Shown: in pieces, positions 11,410 to 19,820 of the stretch | How positions within the stretch are numbered: position 1 is the stretch's first letter | How the letters are laid out: each line of letters begins with the position of its first letter | NCBI RefSeq assembly: GCF_001905505.1 | Contig: NZ_LIPG01000006.1 | Span: forward strand, 434,001 to 498,000 | From: Streptomyces sp. CB02058 | GTDB taxonomy: Bacteria; Actinomycetota; Actinomycetes; Streptomycetales; Streptomycetaceae | Direction of reading: 5' to 3' | DNA length: 64,000 nucleotides | Position numbers and translations under genes: made by a program | Notes under the pieces: generated by a model | What the model was told of the DNA's origin: nothing | The model's database searches: none | What the model saw: only the letters and a program-made list of their open reading frames with translations

Positions 11410-12245
11410 CCCCTGAACCCTTCGGCGCGCGCCTGCGCCACGCCATGGACACCCGCGGACCGCTCTGCGTGGGCATCGACCCGCACGCCTCCCTGCTCAC
11501 CTCCTGGGGCCTGAACGACGACATCGCGGGCCTGGAGCGCTTCACGCGCACGGTCGTCGAGGCACTGGCCGACCGGGTCGCCGTGCTGAAGCCGCAGTCG
11601 GCCTTCTTCGAGCGCTTCGGTTCGCGCGGCATCGCCGTACTGGAGAAGGCCGTCGAGGAGGCCCGTGCGGCCGGGGCGCTGGTGCTCATGGACGCCAAGC
11701 GCGGGGACATCGGCTCCACGATGGGCGCCTACGCGGCGACCTACCTCGACAAGGACTCCCCGCTCTTCTCCGACGCGGTCACCGTCTCGCCCTACCTCGG
11801 CTTCGGCTCGCTGCGCCCGGCGCTCGACGCCGCGGCGATCTCCGGCGCGGGCGTCTTCGTGCTCGCCCTCACCTCCAACCCGGAGGGCGCCGAGGTGCAG
11901 CGCGCCACCGCCGCCGACGGGCGCTCGCTGGCGCAGGTGATGCTCGACCACATGGCCGTCGAGAACGCGGGCGCGACGCCGCTCGGTTCGGTCGGCGCGG
12001 TCGTCGGCGCCACGCTCGGGGACGCGGGCGTCGATCTGGCGGTCAACGGCCCGCTGCTCGCTCCCGGCATCGGAGCCCAGGGCGCCACTCCCGCGGATCT
12101 TCCCCGCGTGTTCGGCGCCGCGGTGGGCAACGTGGTGCCGAGCGTGAGCCGGGGCGTGCTGCGCCACGGTCCGGACGCGTCAGGGCTGCGCGAAGCCGCC
12201 GGACGGTTCGCGGACGAGGTCCGTACGGCCGTCTCGGAAAGCTGA
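11406..12245 (+). CDS. pyrF: Orotidine 5'-phosphate decarboxylase
   Basis: This 279-residue enzyme makes UMP from OMP, the last step of the pathway. It is the type 2 (actinobacterial/myxobacterial) PyrF, recognised by VGIDPHASLL at the N-terminus and the catalytic MDAKRGDIGS motif with Lys98. The start is GTG overlapping the pyrD stop. No pyrE lies in this run; orotate phosphoribosyltransferase must be encoded elsewhere, as is usual in Streptomyces. It ends the pyrimidine block; a 245-base gap follows before mihF. Confidence 0.96.
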   Translation: MTPEPFGARLRHAMDTRGPLCVGIDPHASLLTSWGLNDDIAGLERFTRTVVEALADRVAVLKPQSAFFERFGSRGIAVLEKAVEEARAAGALVLMDAKRGDIGSTMGAYAATYLDKDSPLFSDAVTVSPYLGFGSLRPALDAAAISGAGVFVLALTSNPEGAEVQRATAADGRSLAQVMLDHMAVENAGATPLGSVGAVVGATLGDAGVDLAVNGPLLAPGIGAQGATPADLPRVFGAAVGNVVPSVSRGVLRHGPDASGLREAAGRFADEVRTAVSES

Positions 12246-12424
12246 CCATGCCACGTAACAGCCTGTTGACGGAATCCTGACCAGAATTCCGGGTTGTTAT
12301 GGCTGAAATGTCCGGGTCGGTCAAGGCTGACCAGGACTTTTCGTCTGTTCTCGCTGACTCAGGCGGCCATGGCCGCTAGTCTCCGTCGAGAGCCAACGAG
12401 TACAGGTTGTTTCGTTGCTCACCA

Positions 12425-12450
12425 GGTGTGGAGCCACCAGGGTCCACACC
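12425..12450 (+). promoter_or_regulatory. Hairpin in the mihF leader
   Basis: Perfect 8-bp arms (12425-12432 and 12443-12450) with a ten-base loop lie 40 bases upstream of the mihF GTG, inside a 245-base gap that holds no gene. Its function is unknown; it could be an mRNA leader structure. Confidence 0.4.
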
Positions 12451-12490
12451 GGTCCGTATCCGACAGATCGACATCCGAGGTGACGTAGGC

Positions 12491-12814
12491 GTGGCTCTTC
12501 CGCCCCTTACCCCTGAACAGCGCGCAGCCGCGCTCGAAAAGGCCGCCGCGGCTCGCCGGGAGCGGGCCGAGGTCAAGAATCGACTCAAGCACTCCGGCGC
12601 CTCCCTCCACGAGGTCATCAAGCAGGGCCAGGAGAACGACGTCATCGGCAAGATGAAGGTCTCCGCCCTCCTGGAGTCCCTGCCGGGCGTGGGCAAGGTC
12701 CGCGCCAAGCAGATCATGGAGCGGCTCGGCATCTCCGAGAGCCGACGGGTCCGGGGTCTCGGCTCCAACCAGATCGCATCCCTGGAGCGTGAGTTCGGCG
12801 GCAGCGCCGCCTGA
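12491..12814 (+). CDS. mihF: Integration host factor, actinobacterial type (sIHF/mIHF)
   Basis: This 107-residue nucleoid-associated protein binds and bends DNA and affects development and secondary metabolism in Streptomyces. It starts at GTG 12491 (VALPPLTPEQRAAALEKA). A long N-terminal helix is followed by a lineage-specific helix-two-turn-helix with LPGVGKVRAKQIMERLGI, the lid and minor-groove motif of the family. A longer frame extends upstream but lacks conservation. gmk follows 38 bases later across a hairpin. Confidence 0.96.
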   Translation: MALPPLTPEQRAAALEKAAAARRERAEVKNRLKHSGASLHEVIKQGQENDVIGKMKVSALLESLPGVGKVRAKQIMERLGISESRRVRGLGSNQIASLEREFGGSAA

Positions 12815-12815
12815 C

Positions 12816-12837
12816 GTTCTCAGGCACCCCTGAGAAC
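12816..12837 (+). terminator. Intercistronic hairpin between mihF and gmk
   Basis: A perfect 9-bp stem (12816-12824 and 12829-12837) has a CACC loop and lies immediately after the mihF stop. It ends 15 bases before the gmk ATG and has no U-tract. It may be a terminator or a structure that controls access to the gmk start, which has no obvious ribosome binding site. Confidence 0.5.
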
Positions 12838-12852
12838 CTGGATAATCGCCCC

Positions 12853-13470
12853 ATGGCTGCAACATCCCGGGGGACGTCCCCCGTACCCCCGGACGTACGT
12901 CCGCGGCTGACCGTGCTCTCCGGCCCCTCCGGGGTCGGCAAGAGCACGGTCGTCGCGCATATGCGCAAGGTCCACCCCGAGGTCTGGCTCTCGGTGTCCG
13001 CGACGACCCGTAAGCCCCGCCCCGGCGAGCGCAACGGGGTCCACTACTTCTTCGTGGACAACGAGGAGTTCGACAAGCTGATCGCCAACGGCGAGCTGCT
13101 GGAGTGGGCCGAATTCGCGGGCAACCGCTACGGCACGCCCCGCCGTGCCGTGCTCGACCGCCTGGAGTCGGGCGAGCCGGTGCTGCTGGAGATCGACCTC
13201 CAGGGCGCCCGGCTGGTCCGCCAGTCGATGCCTGAAGCGCAGCTCGTCTTCCTCGCGCCGCCCAGCTGGGACGAGCTGGTGCGCCGGCTCACCGGCCGGG
13301 GCACGGAGGAGCCCGACGTGATCGAGCGCCGGCTCGCGGCCGCCAAGGTGGAACTGGCCGCCGAGGAGGAGTTCGACACGACCCTCGTCAACACCTCCGT
13401 CGAGGACGTGGCACGCGAGCTGCTAACGTTGATGCTGCAGGCTTCCGGCCTCCGCGGCATCGACGACTGA
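12853..13470 (+). CDS. gmk: Guanylate kinase
   Basis: This 205-residue enzyme phosphorylates GMP to GDP, a key step of the guanine nucleotide and (p)ppGpp pools. The P-loop GPSGVGKS is at residues 24-31, followed by the GMP-binding SVSATTRKPRPGE and GVHYFFVD motifs and the lid region. The first 17 residues are an unconserved tail. The ATG at 12853 lies only 15 bases after a stable hairpin with no clear Shine-Dalgarno sequence, so leaderless or structure-dependent translation is possible. It is followed by rpoZ. Confidence 0.97.
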   Translation: MAATSRGTSPVPPDVRPRLTVLSGPSGVGKSTVVAHMRKVHPEVWLSVSATTRKPRPGERNGVHYFFVDNEEFDKLIANGELLEWAEFAGNRYGTPRRAVLDRLESGEPVLLEIDLQGARLVRQSMPEAQLVFLAPPSWDELVRRLTGRGTEEPDVIERRLAAAKVELAAEEEFDTTLVNTSVEDVARELLTLMLQASGLRGIDD

Positions 13471-13528
13471 CCTCACCGGTCCCTCGTCGCTGCACGGACG
13501 CAGAGCATCACCACTGCGGAACCAGCAT

Positions 13529-13548
13529 GATCAAAGATCTCTTTGATC
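13529..13548 (+). promoter_or_regulatory. AT-rich palindrome in the rpoZ leader
   Basis: GATCAAAGA and TCTTTGATC are perfect 9-bp inverted repeats two bases apart. They end 24 bases before the rpoZ GTG in an otherwise GC-rich region. This could be a protein-binding site or an 8-bp RNA hairpin; the binding protein is unknown. Confidence 0.5.
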
Positions 13549-13572
13549 TCTATCCCCTTCGGAAGGCAGAGA

Positions 13573-13845
13573 GTGTCCTCTTCCATCACCACGCCCGAGG
13601 GCATCATCAACCCGCCGATTGATGAGCTCCTCGAGGCCACCGACTCGAAGTACAGCCTCGTGATCTACGCCGCCAAGCGCGCGCGCCAGATCAACGCGTA
13701 CTACTCGCAGCTCGGTGAAGGCCTCCTCGAGTACGTCGGTCCGCTCGTCGACACCCACGTGCACGAGAAGCCGCTCTCGATCGCGCTCCGCGAGATCAAC
13801 GCGGGCCTGCTGACCTCCGAGGCCATCGAAGGCCCCGCGCAGTAA
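13573..13845 (+). CDS. rpoZ: DNA-directed RNA polymerase omega subunit
   Basis: This 90-residue omega subunit aids assembly and stability of RNA polymerase by clamping the beta' chain. It starts at GTG 13573 with GGAAGG upstream; an in-frame ATG 30 bases earlier lacks conservation. The conserved core PPIDELLEATDSKYSLVIYAAKRARQINAYY is complete and the protein ends in EAIEGPAQ, as in other streptomycetes. A very strong 18-bp hairpin terminator follows, so gmk-rpoZ probably ends here. Confidence 0.97.
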   Translation: MSSSITTPEGIINPPIDELLEATDSKYSLVIYAAKRARQINAYYSQLGEGLLEYVGPLVDTHVHEKPLSIALREINAGLLTSEAIEGPAQ

Positions 13846-13872
13846 TCAGGCGGTACGCAGGAAACGCACCTT

Positions 13873-13912
13873 CACCACAGGCCCGGCGGCCTTTGCCGCC
13901 GGGCCTGTGGTG
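13873..13912 (+). terminator. Strong hairpin terminator after rpoZ
   Basis: Arms 13873-13890 and 13895-13912 are perfectly complementary over 18 bp with a CTTT loop, 27 bases after the rpoZ stop. There is no long U-tract. Confidence 0.85.
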
Positions 13913-14021
13913 TGTCCGCAGCGGGCCCGCCGCGGGGCCGCGGGCGCGGTGAGGCAGCATGGAGTACGTACGTCATGAGGCCGCACGCGAGTGCGCGGAG
14001 ACACGAGTGCGGGGAGACGCA

Positions 14022-15233
14022 GTGGAGAAGCCGAAGGTCGTCCTGGGGGTCAGCGGAGGCATCGCCGCCTACAAGGCGTGCGAGCTGCTGCGCAGGCTGA
14101 CCGAGTCGGGCCACGACGTACGGGTCGTGCCGACCGACGCGTCGCTGAACTTCGTCGGGGCGGCGACCTGGTCCGCCCTCTCCGGGAACCCCGTCTCGAC
14201 CGAGGTCTGGGAGAGCGTCCACGAGGTGCCGCACGTCAGGATCGGCCAGGCCGCCGACCTCGTGGTCGTCGCCCCCGCGACCGCGGACATGCTCGCCAGG
14301 GCCGCCCACGGCCTGGCCGACGACCTCCTCACGAACACCCTGCTCACCGCGCGCTGTCCGGTCGTCTTCGCGCCCGCGATGCACACCGAGATGTGGGAGC
14401 ACCCCGCCACCCAGGAGAACGTCGCCACCCTGCGCCGCCGGGGCGCCGTCGTCATCGAGCCGGCCGTCGGCAGGCTCACCGGTGTGGACACGGGCAAGGG
14501 CAGGCTGCCCGACCCGGGGGAGATCTTCGAGGTCTGCCGCGCCGTCCTGACGCGCGGTCCCGGCGCGCCCGACCTCGCGGGCCGGCATGTGGTGATCAGC
14601 GCGGGCGGCACCCGTGAACCCCTCGACCCCGTCCGCTACCTGGGCAACCGCTCCTCGGGCAAGCAGGGCTACGCCCTCGCCCGCACGGCGGTCGCCCGGG
14701 GCGCCCGGGTGACGCTGGTCGAGGCCAACACGGGGCTTCCCGACCCCGCGGGCGCCGACGTGGTGCGCGTGGGAACCGCCGTGCAGCTGCGCGAGGCCGT
14801 GCTGAAGGCCGCGGCCGACGCCGATGTGGTGGTCATGGCGGCGGCGGTCGCCGACTTCCGTCCCGCCGTCTACGCCGGCGGCAAGATCAAGAAGAAGGAC
14901 GGCCAGAAACCGGCCGCCGTCGAGCTCGTCCGCAACCCCGACATCCTCGCCGAGGTCGCCGCGGAACGCGCCCGGCCCGGACAGATCGTCGTCGGCTTCG
15001 CCGCCGAGACCGACGACGTCCTCGCCAACGGACGCGAGAAGCTCCGCCGCAAGGGCTGCGATCTCCTCGTCGTCAACGAGGTGGGGGAGCGCAAGACCTT
15101 CGGCTCCGAGGAGAACGAGGCGGTCGTGCTCGCCGCCGACGGAGGCGAGACCGTGGTGCCGTTCGGTCCCAAGGAAGCGCTCGCCGACACGGTGTGGGAC
15201 CTCGTGGCGGCACGTTTCGGCCAGATTACATAG
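14022..15233 (+). CDS. coaBC: Bifunctional phosphopantothenoylcysteine decarboxylase / phosphopantothenate-cysteine ligase
   Basis: This 403-residue fusion carries two steps of coenzyme A synthesis. The N-terminal CoaC flavoprotein domain (about 1-185) shows LGVSGGIAAYKACELLR and APAMHTEMW. The C-terminal CoaB ligase domain (about 190-400) shows SAGGTREPLDPVRYLGNRSSGKQG and AAVADFRP, and it uses CTP in this family. GTG 14022 has GGGGAG nine bases upstream. The substrate-clamp segment reads GRLTGVDTGKGRLPDP, without the cysteine found in E. coli; mycobacterial CoaBC looks the same (from memory), so this is a lineage trait and not a defect. Confidence 0.97.
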   Translation: MEKPKVVLGVSGGIAAYKACELLRRLTESGHDVRVVPTDASLNFVGAATWSALSGNPVSTEVWESVHEVPHVRIGQAADLVVVAPATADMLARAAHGLADDLLTNTLLTARCPVVFAPAMHTEMWEHPATQENVATLRRRGAVVIEPAVGRLTGVDTGKGRLPDPGEIFEVCRAVLTRGPGAPDLAGRHVVISAGGTREPLDPVRYLGNRSSGKQGYALARTAVARGARVTLVEANTGLPDPAGADVVRVGTAVQLREAVLKAAADADVVVMAAAVADFRPAVYAGGKIKKKDGQKPAAVELVRNPDILAEVAAERARPGQIVVGFAAETDDVLANGREKLRRKGCDLLVVNEVGERKTFGSEENEAVVLAADGGETVVPFGPKEALADTVWDLVAARFGQIT

Positions 15234-15361
15234 GTCCGAGCTGATGGGAGGAATCTCACGATAATCGGCCATATTGTGCACCCGAAAGGATGGATTTTCA
15301 TACCGCCGTCAACGGTGCCGCAGGTCACAGACCTCCCAAGGGGCGAGACGCGTGGCCCATT

Positions 15362-15417
15362 CACCGGGAGCGACCGATAAACTGGTCGACGGAATGTGCC
15401 GGGCGCAGCTCCCGGTG
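15362..15417 (+). ncRNA. Candidate structured 5' leader of metK
   Basis: The 230 bases between coaBC and metK hold no gene. Within them a 10-bp stem (15362-15371 with 15408-15417) encloses a nested hairpin GACC-N8-GGTC (15372-15387). It ends about 45 bases before the metK GTG. It does not match the SAM-I core as I know it, so a regulatory function is a hypothesis. Confidence 0.35.
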
Positions 15418-15463
15418 GTCCATCAATGATCAGCCAGCAGCCGCTGCAACCCCAGGGAGCGAT

Positions 15464-16672
15464 GTGTCCCGCCGTCTCTTCACCTCGGAGTCCGTAACCG
15501 AGGGCCACCCCGACAAGATCGCTGACCAGATCAGCGACACGATTCTCGACGCGCTCCTGCGTGAGGACCCTTCCTCGCGCGTCGCCGTCGAGACTTTGAT
15601 CACCACTGGTCTGGTGCATGTCGCGGGTGAGGTCACGACCAAGGCCTACGCCGACATCCCCAACCTTGTGCGCAACAAGGTCCTGGAGATCGGCTACGAC
15701 TCCTCCAAGAAGGGCTTCGACGGAGCCTCCTGCGGCGTCTCCGTGTCCATCGGGGCACAGTCCCCGGACATCGCCCAGGGCGTCGACACCGCTTACGAGA
15801 AGCGCGTCGAGGGCGACGAGGACGAGCTCGACAAGCAGGGCGCGGGCGACCAGGGGCTGATGTTCGGCTACGCCTGCGACGAGACGCCCGAGCTGATGCC
15901 GCTCCCGATCTACCTGGCGCACCGGCTCTCCCGCCGGCTGTCCGAGGTCCGCAAGAACGGGACCATCCCGTACCTGCGCCCCGACGGCAAGACCCAGGTC
16001 ACCATCGAGTACGACGGCGACAAGGCCGTCCGCCTCGACACGGTCGTCGTCTCCTCGCAGCACGCCTCCGACATCGACCTCGACTCGCTGCTCGCGCCCG
16101 ACATCCGCGAGTTCGTCGTGGAGCACGTCCTCGCGCAGCTGATCGAGGACGGCATCAAGCTGGACACGGAGGGCTACCGCCTCCTGGTGAACCCGACCGG
16201 CCGCTTCGAGATCGGCGGCCCGATGGGCGACGCCGGCCTCACCGGCCGCAAGATCATCATCGACACGTACGGCGGCATGGCCCGCCACGGCGGCGGCGCC
16301 TTCTCCGGCAAGGACCCGTCCAAGGTCGACCGCTCGGCCGCCTACGCCATGCGCTGGGTCGCCAAGAACGTCGTCGCGGCCGGCCTGGCCACCCGCTGCG
16401 AGGTCCAGGTCGCCTACGCGATCGGCAAGGCAGAGCCGGTGGGCCTGTTCGTCGAGACCTTCGGCACCGCCGCGGTCGACACGGAGAAGATCGAGCACGC
16501 GATCGGCGAGGTCTTCGACCTCCGCCCGGCCGCGATCATCCGTGACCTCGACCTGCTCCGCCCGATCTACGCCCAGACCGCGGCGTACGGGCACTTCGGC
16601 CGCGAGCTCCCCGACTTCACCTGGGAGCGCACCGACCGCGTGGACGCGCTGCGCGAGGCGGCGGGGCTCTAG
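15464..16672 (+). CDS. metK: S-adenosylmethionine synthetase
   Basis: This 402-residue enzyme makes S-adenosylmethionine from methionine and ATP; in Streptomyces its level also affects antibiotic production. GTG 15464 is chosen because AGGGAG lies just upstream and the protein then begins VSRRLFTSESVTEGHPDKIADQ, with the catalytic His15. The GAGDQG motif is at 126-131 and the GGGAFSGKDPSKVDRSAAY motif is intact. A long in-frame extension upstream is not conserved. The gene follows coaBC after a structured leader and is closed by a strong hairpin. Confidence 0.98.
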   Translation: MSRRLFTSESVTEGHPDKIADQISDTILDALLREDPSSRVAVETLITTGLVHVAGEVTTKAYADIPNLVRNKVLEIGYDSSKKGFDGASCGVSVSIGAQSPDIAQGVDTAYEKRVEGDEDELDKQGAGDQGLMFGYACDETPELMPLPIYLAHRLSRRLSEVRKNGTIPYLRPDGKTQVTIEYDGDKAVRLDTVVVSSQHASDIDLDSLLAPDIREFVVEHVLAQLIEDGIKLDTEGYRLLVNPTGRFEIGGPMGDAGLTGRKIIIDTYGGMARHGGGAFSGKDPSKVDRSAAYAMRWVAKNVVAAGLATRCEVQVAYAIGKAEPVGLFVETFGTAAVDTEKIEHAIGEVFDLRPAAIIRDLDLLRPIYAQTAAYGHFGRELPDFTWERTDRVDALREAAGL

Positions 16673-16694
16673 GCACCGCCGACCCGTCCCGTAC

Positions 16695-16735
16695 GCCGGG
16701 GCCCGGACACCGTGACGCGGTGGCCGGGCCCCGGC
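16695..16735 (+). terminator. Hairpin terminator after metK
   Basis: A 12-bp GC stem (16695-16706 with 16724-16735) continues, after one mismatch, into CACCG/CGGTG with a five-base loop. This makes 17 pairs in total and begins 22 bases after the metK stop. Confidence 0.8.
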
Positions 16736-17016
16736 GCGCGTGTTCCGTCCGGCGCCCGACGCCTCCCGGCGGCCCGATTCCTCGCGTGGGCCGCGTGGGC
16801 TGCGGAGTCCACGTGCCGTGCGTGGGGAGAAATGCGGGGTGCGGCGCCCACGTGCCGTGCCCCATAATGGCGTCGGCTCCCGGTGCGGAGGCCGCGGATA
16901 CTTCTGGAGCGGGGCACTGCCCCGTGTTGAAAGGACCCTCCCGTGGCCGGACATGATCTCGGGAGCCGTTTCGGTGTCCGGCGCCGCTGTCGGTGGCGTC
17001 TGGTAGGAATTTGGCT
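16736..17016. other. metK-priA spacer, no gene
   Basis: No convincing gene lies here. The spacer contains two copies of the 13-base word CCACGTGCCGTGC about 40 bases apart near 16810 and 16850, and short frames with no conserved features. It probably holds the priA promoter. Confidence 0.5.
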
Positions 17017-19161
17017 GTGAGCAGCGACGACGAGCGTTCCGACGAGCCCGAGGCCGGGGCACCGGAGCAGCTTGCGCTGATCCGGGAGACGGTGCGCCGG
17101 GCCAAGGTGCCGCGCGCCAAGCCCCGGACCTGGCGGGGCGCCCCGCTCGCCGCGGAGCTCCCGGTCGCCCGCGTCCTGGTGAACAAGGGCGCGCTCCACC
17201 TCGACCAGTATTTCGACTACGCCGTCCCTGAGGAGCTCGACGCCGAGGCCCGCCCCGGTGTCCGGGTCCGGGTGCGGTTCGGCGCCGGGGGACGGCAGGT
17301 CCGCGGCGGCAGGCGCGAGGGCGGCGGCCTGATCGACGGCTTCCTGATCGAGCGCCGCGCCTCCTCGGACTATCAGGGCGCCCTCGCCGCCCTCGCCTAC
17401 GTCGTCTCGCCGGAGCCGGTGCTCGGCCCGGAGCTGCTGGAGCTCTCGCGAGCCGTGGCCGACCGTTACGCCGGCAGCCTCGCCGATGTGCTCCAGCTCG
17501 CCGTGCCGCCCAGGAACGGCCGGGCGGAGTCCAAGCCGTCGCCCGTGCCCCTGCCGCCGCCCCCGGCCCCGGAGCCCGGCACCTGGGAGCGCTACACCCA
17601 GGGGCCCGGATTCCTGCGGGCGCTCGCCGAGGGCGGCGCGCCCCGGGCCGTGTGGACCGCGCTGCCCGGACCGCACTGGCCCGAGGAGATCGCCCGTGCC
17701 GTGGCCGCCACCCTCGCCTCGGGACGCGGCGCGCTCGTCGTCGTACCGGACGGGCGCAGCGCCGGGCGGGTCGACACCGCCCTGACCGGGGTGCTGGGGG
17801 AGGGCCGGCATGCGCTGCTGACCGCCGACTCGGGCCCCGAGAAGCGCTACCGCCAGTGGCTCGCGGTCCGGCGCGGCTCGGTGCGCGCGGTGGTCGGGAC
17901 CAGGGCCGCGATGTTCGCGCCCGTCGCCGATCTGGGGCTGGTGGCCGTCTGGGACGACGGCGACTCCAGCCACAGCGACGACAACGCCCCGTTCCCGCAC
18001 GTCAGGGAGGTCCTGGAGCTCCGGGCCGCGCACGGCAGGTGCGCCTTCCTGCTGGGCGGGACGAACTGCACCGTCGAGGCCGCGCAACTGGTCGAGAGCG
18101 GCTGGGCCCTGCCCCTGCGCGCGGACCGGGAGCAGCTGCGGATTGCCGCGCCTCTCGTGCGTACGGTCGGGGACGGAGAGCTGGCGCGGGACGGCGCGGC
18201 CCGCTCGGCGCGGCTGCCCAGCCTGGCCTGGCAGACCGTGCGGGACGGCCTGCGCAGCGGCCCGGTGCTGGTCCAGGTGCCGCGCCGCGGTTACGCCCCC
18301 CGGCTGGCCTGCGAGCGCTGCCGGGAGCCCGCACGGTGCCGTCACTGCGCCGGGCCGCTCCAGGCCCCCGACCAGCGGGACCTCGACTGCGCCTGGTGCG
18401 GGCGGGCCGAGACGGCCTGGAGCTGCGTGGCCTGCGGCGGAGTCCGGCTGAGGGCACAGATCGTCGGGGCCCGCAGGACCGCCGAGGAGCTGGGTCGGGC
18501 CTTTCCCGCCGTCCCGGTGCGGACGTCCGGGCGGGACCATGTGCTGGACTCCGTGCCCGGGCAGCCCGCCCTGGTCGTCAGCACCCCGGGGGCCGAACCG
18601 GTGGCCGAGGGCGGTTACGCCGCCGCCCTGCTGCTGGACGGCTGGGCGATGGTGGGCAGGCCCGACCTGCGGGCGGGCGAGGAGGCGCTGCGCCGCTGGA
18701 CGGCCGCCGCCGCACTGGTGCGCGGCCAGCCCGAGGGCGGCACGGTCGTGATCGTGGCCGAGCCGACCCTGCGGCCGGTCCAGGCGCTGGTCCGCTGGGA
18801 CCCGGTCGGCCACGCCCGCCGTGAACTCGCGGAGCGGGCCGAGCTCGGATTCCCGCCCGTGTCCCGGATGGCTTCGGTGACAGGCCCTGCCGAGGCGGTG
18901 GCCGCCTTCCTCGCGGGGACCGAGTTGCCCCCGGAGGCGGAGGTGCTGGGCCCGGTGCCGGTGCCGGGCGGCGCTCCCGGCAGGCCCCGCAGGCAGGGGG
19001 ACACCCCGCCGGGCGAGACCTGGGACCGGGCGCTGGTCAGGGTTCCGCCCGGGCGCGGAGCGGCTCTGGCGTCCGCGCTCAAGGCGGCGCAGGCGGCCCG
19101 GACGGCCAAGGGCACCGGAGATCCGGTGCGGATCAGGATCGATCCGCCGGACATCGGCTGA
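17017..19161 (+). CDS. priA: Primosomal protein N' (PriA), degenerate helicase form
   Basis: This 714-residue protein keeps the PriA layout: an N-terminal 3' DNA-binding domain (VLVNKGALHLDQYFDYAVP), a helicase core, an eight-cysteine zinc region (C432, C435, C441, C444, C458, C461, C470, C473) and a C-terminal domain. In the helicase core the Walker A GxTGSGKT is absent (the region reads ATLASGRGALVVVP), and the DEEH box is replaced by VWDDGDSSHSDDN. ATP-driven unwinding is therefore unlikely; it may load replication proteins at stalled forks by binding alone. This degeneration is known in actinobacteria. The start is GTG 17017, preceded by a poor ribosome binding site. Confidence 0.92.
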   Translation: MSSDDERSDEPEAGAPEQLALIRETVRRAKVPRAKPRTWRGAPLAAELPVARVLVNKGALHLDQYFDYAVPEELDAEARPGVRVRVRFGAGGRQVRGGRREGGGLIDGFLIERRASSDYQGALAALAYVVSPEPVLGPELLELSRAVADRYAGSLADVLQLAVPPRNGRAESKPSPVPLPPPPAPEPGTWERYTQGPGFLRALAEGGAPRAVWTALPGPHWPEEIARAVAATLASGRGALVVVPDGRSAGRVDTALTGVLGEGRHALLTADSGPEKRYRQWLAVRRGSVRAVVGTRAAMFAPVADLGLVAVWDDGDSSHSDDNAPFPHVREVLELRAAHGRCAFLLGGTNCTVEAAQLVESGWALPLRADREQLRIAAPLVRTVGDGELARDGAARSARLPSLAWQTVRDGLRSGPVLVQVPRRGYAPRLACERCREPARCRHCAGPLQAPDQRDLDCAWCGRAETAWSCVACGGVRLRAQIVGARRTAEELGRAFPAVPVRTSGRDHVLDSVPGQPALVVSTPGAEPVAEGGYAAALLLDGWAMVGRPDLRAGEEALRRWTAAAALVRGQPEGGTVVIVAEPTLRPVQALVRWDPVGHARRELAERAELGFPPVSRMASVTGPAEAVAAFLAGTELPPEAEVLGPVPVPGGAPGRPRRQGDTPPGETWDRALVRVPPGRGAALASALKAAQAARTAKGTGDPVRIRIDPPDIG

Positions 19162-19230
19162 CGGAACCGGTGCCACGAGCCGTGCCACGGGACGCCGGGC
19201 AGGCGAGGAGGGCCGTCGCCCCCTCCCGGG

Positions 19231-19743
19231 TCAACCGTTGCGCGGGCCGGGGAACGCGCCCGGGCGGTCCGACGGCTGCGGCGGCATGGAGCGGGCCGCG
19301 GGCACGACGGGCAGCGCGGGGGAGGAGCTCTGCGCCGTGGGCAGCGGGCGGTTCACGGTCTCGGGAGCCTGCTCCGCCGTACCCGGCTGCGGGGTGTTGC
19401 GGCGAGCGCCGTAACGGCGGTGCACCGCCTGCTTGGTGACCCCGAGCGCGGAACCAACCGCGTCCCACGAGAAGCCCAGCGAGCGGTCGAAGTCCACCGC
19501 CGCCGTCACCAGCGTCTCGACGCTGTCCCGCAGTTCCTGGGCGAGCCGGACCGTCGGGGCCGGCGCCCTCCCGTAGACGACGAAGCCCGCGGAGGGGCCG
19601 GAGCGGCGCGGACGGTAGACGTTGCCCAGCTGCGCAGTGAGGGTGCGCAGGGCGTCCACCTGCCGCCGGACCCGCTCGATGTCCCGCACCAACAGATGCA
19701 GGCTGGCGCGCGCTTGGGCGTCATGGGTTGCGTGGTCGGCCAT
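19231..19743 (-). CDS. Putative helix-turn-helix regulator with disordered tail
   Basis: This 170-residue protein begins MADHATHDAQARASLHLLVRDIERVRRQVDAL, an amphipathic N-terminal helix. A helix-turn-helix-like segment follows at about residues 85-112 (FSWDAVGSALGVTKQAVHRRYG), and then a Pro/Ser/Ala-rich tail of about 55 residues. The HTH resembles sigma-like or Xre-like DNA-binding helices. Such small proteins are common in streptomycetes, but I know no assigned function. ATG 19743 follows a purine-rich GAGAGGC. It is divergent from fmt, and an inverted repeat at 19803-19820 could be its operator. Confidence 0.7.
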   Translation of the reverse strand: MADHATHDAQARASLHLLVRDIERVRRQVDALRTLTAQLGNVYRPRRSGPSAGFVVYGRAPAPTVRLAQELRDSVETLVTAAVDFDRSLGFSWDAVGSALGVTKQAVHRRYGARRNTPQPGTAEQAPETVNRPLPTAQSSSPALPVVPAARSMPPQPSDRPGAFPGPRNG

Positions 19744-19802
19744 GAAGAAGCCTCTCGAACCGGCGTTGAAAGGGATCGGACCGCGTGAGGGCGGTCCACT
19801 TC

Positions 19803-19820
19803 GGTCAATCTCACTTGACC
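19803..19820. promoter_or_regulatory. Inverted repeat GGTCAA-N6-TTGACC
   Basis: Perfect 6-bp arms separated by six bases lie 60 bases upstream of the minus-strand HTH gene, in the 261-base divergent gap with fmt. It is a candidate operator or -35 region; no direct support beyond symmetry and position. Confidence 0.35.

Noticed and set aside
15234..15463. A SAM-I type riboswitch before metK
   Set aside because: The characteristic SAM-I core elements are not visible; only generic stems were found, so it is reported as an unclassified leader.
16740..17006. Small frames in the metK-priA gap
   Set aside because: The peptides are Arg/Pro/Gly-rich without a start context or conserved motif; the repeats in them come from a 13-base DNA repeat.
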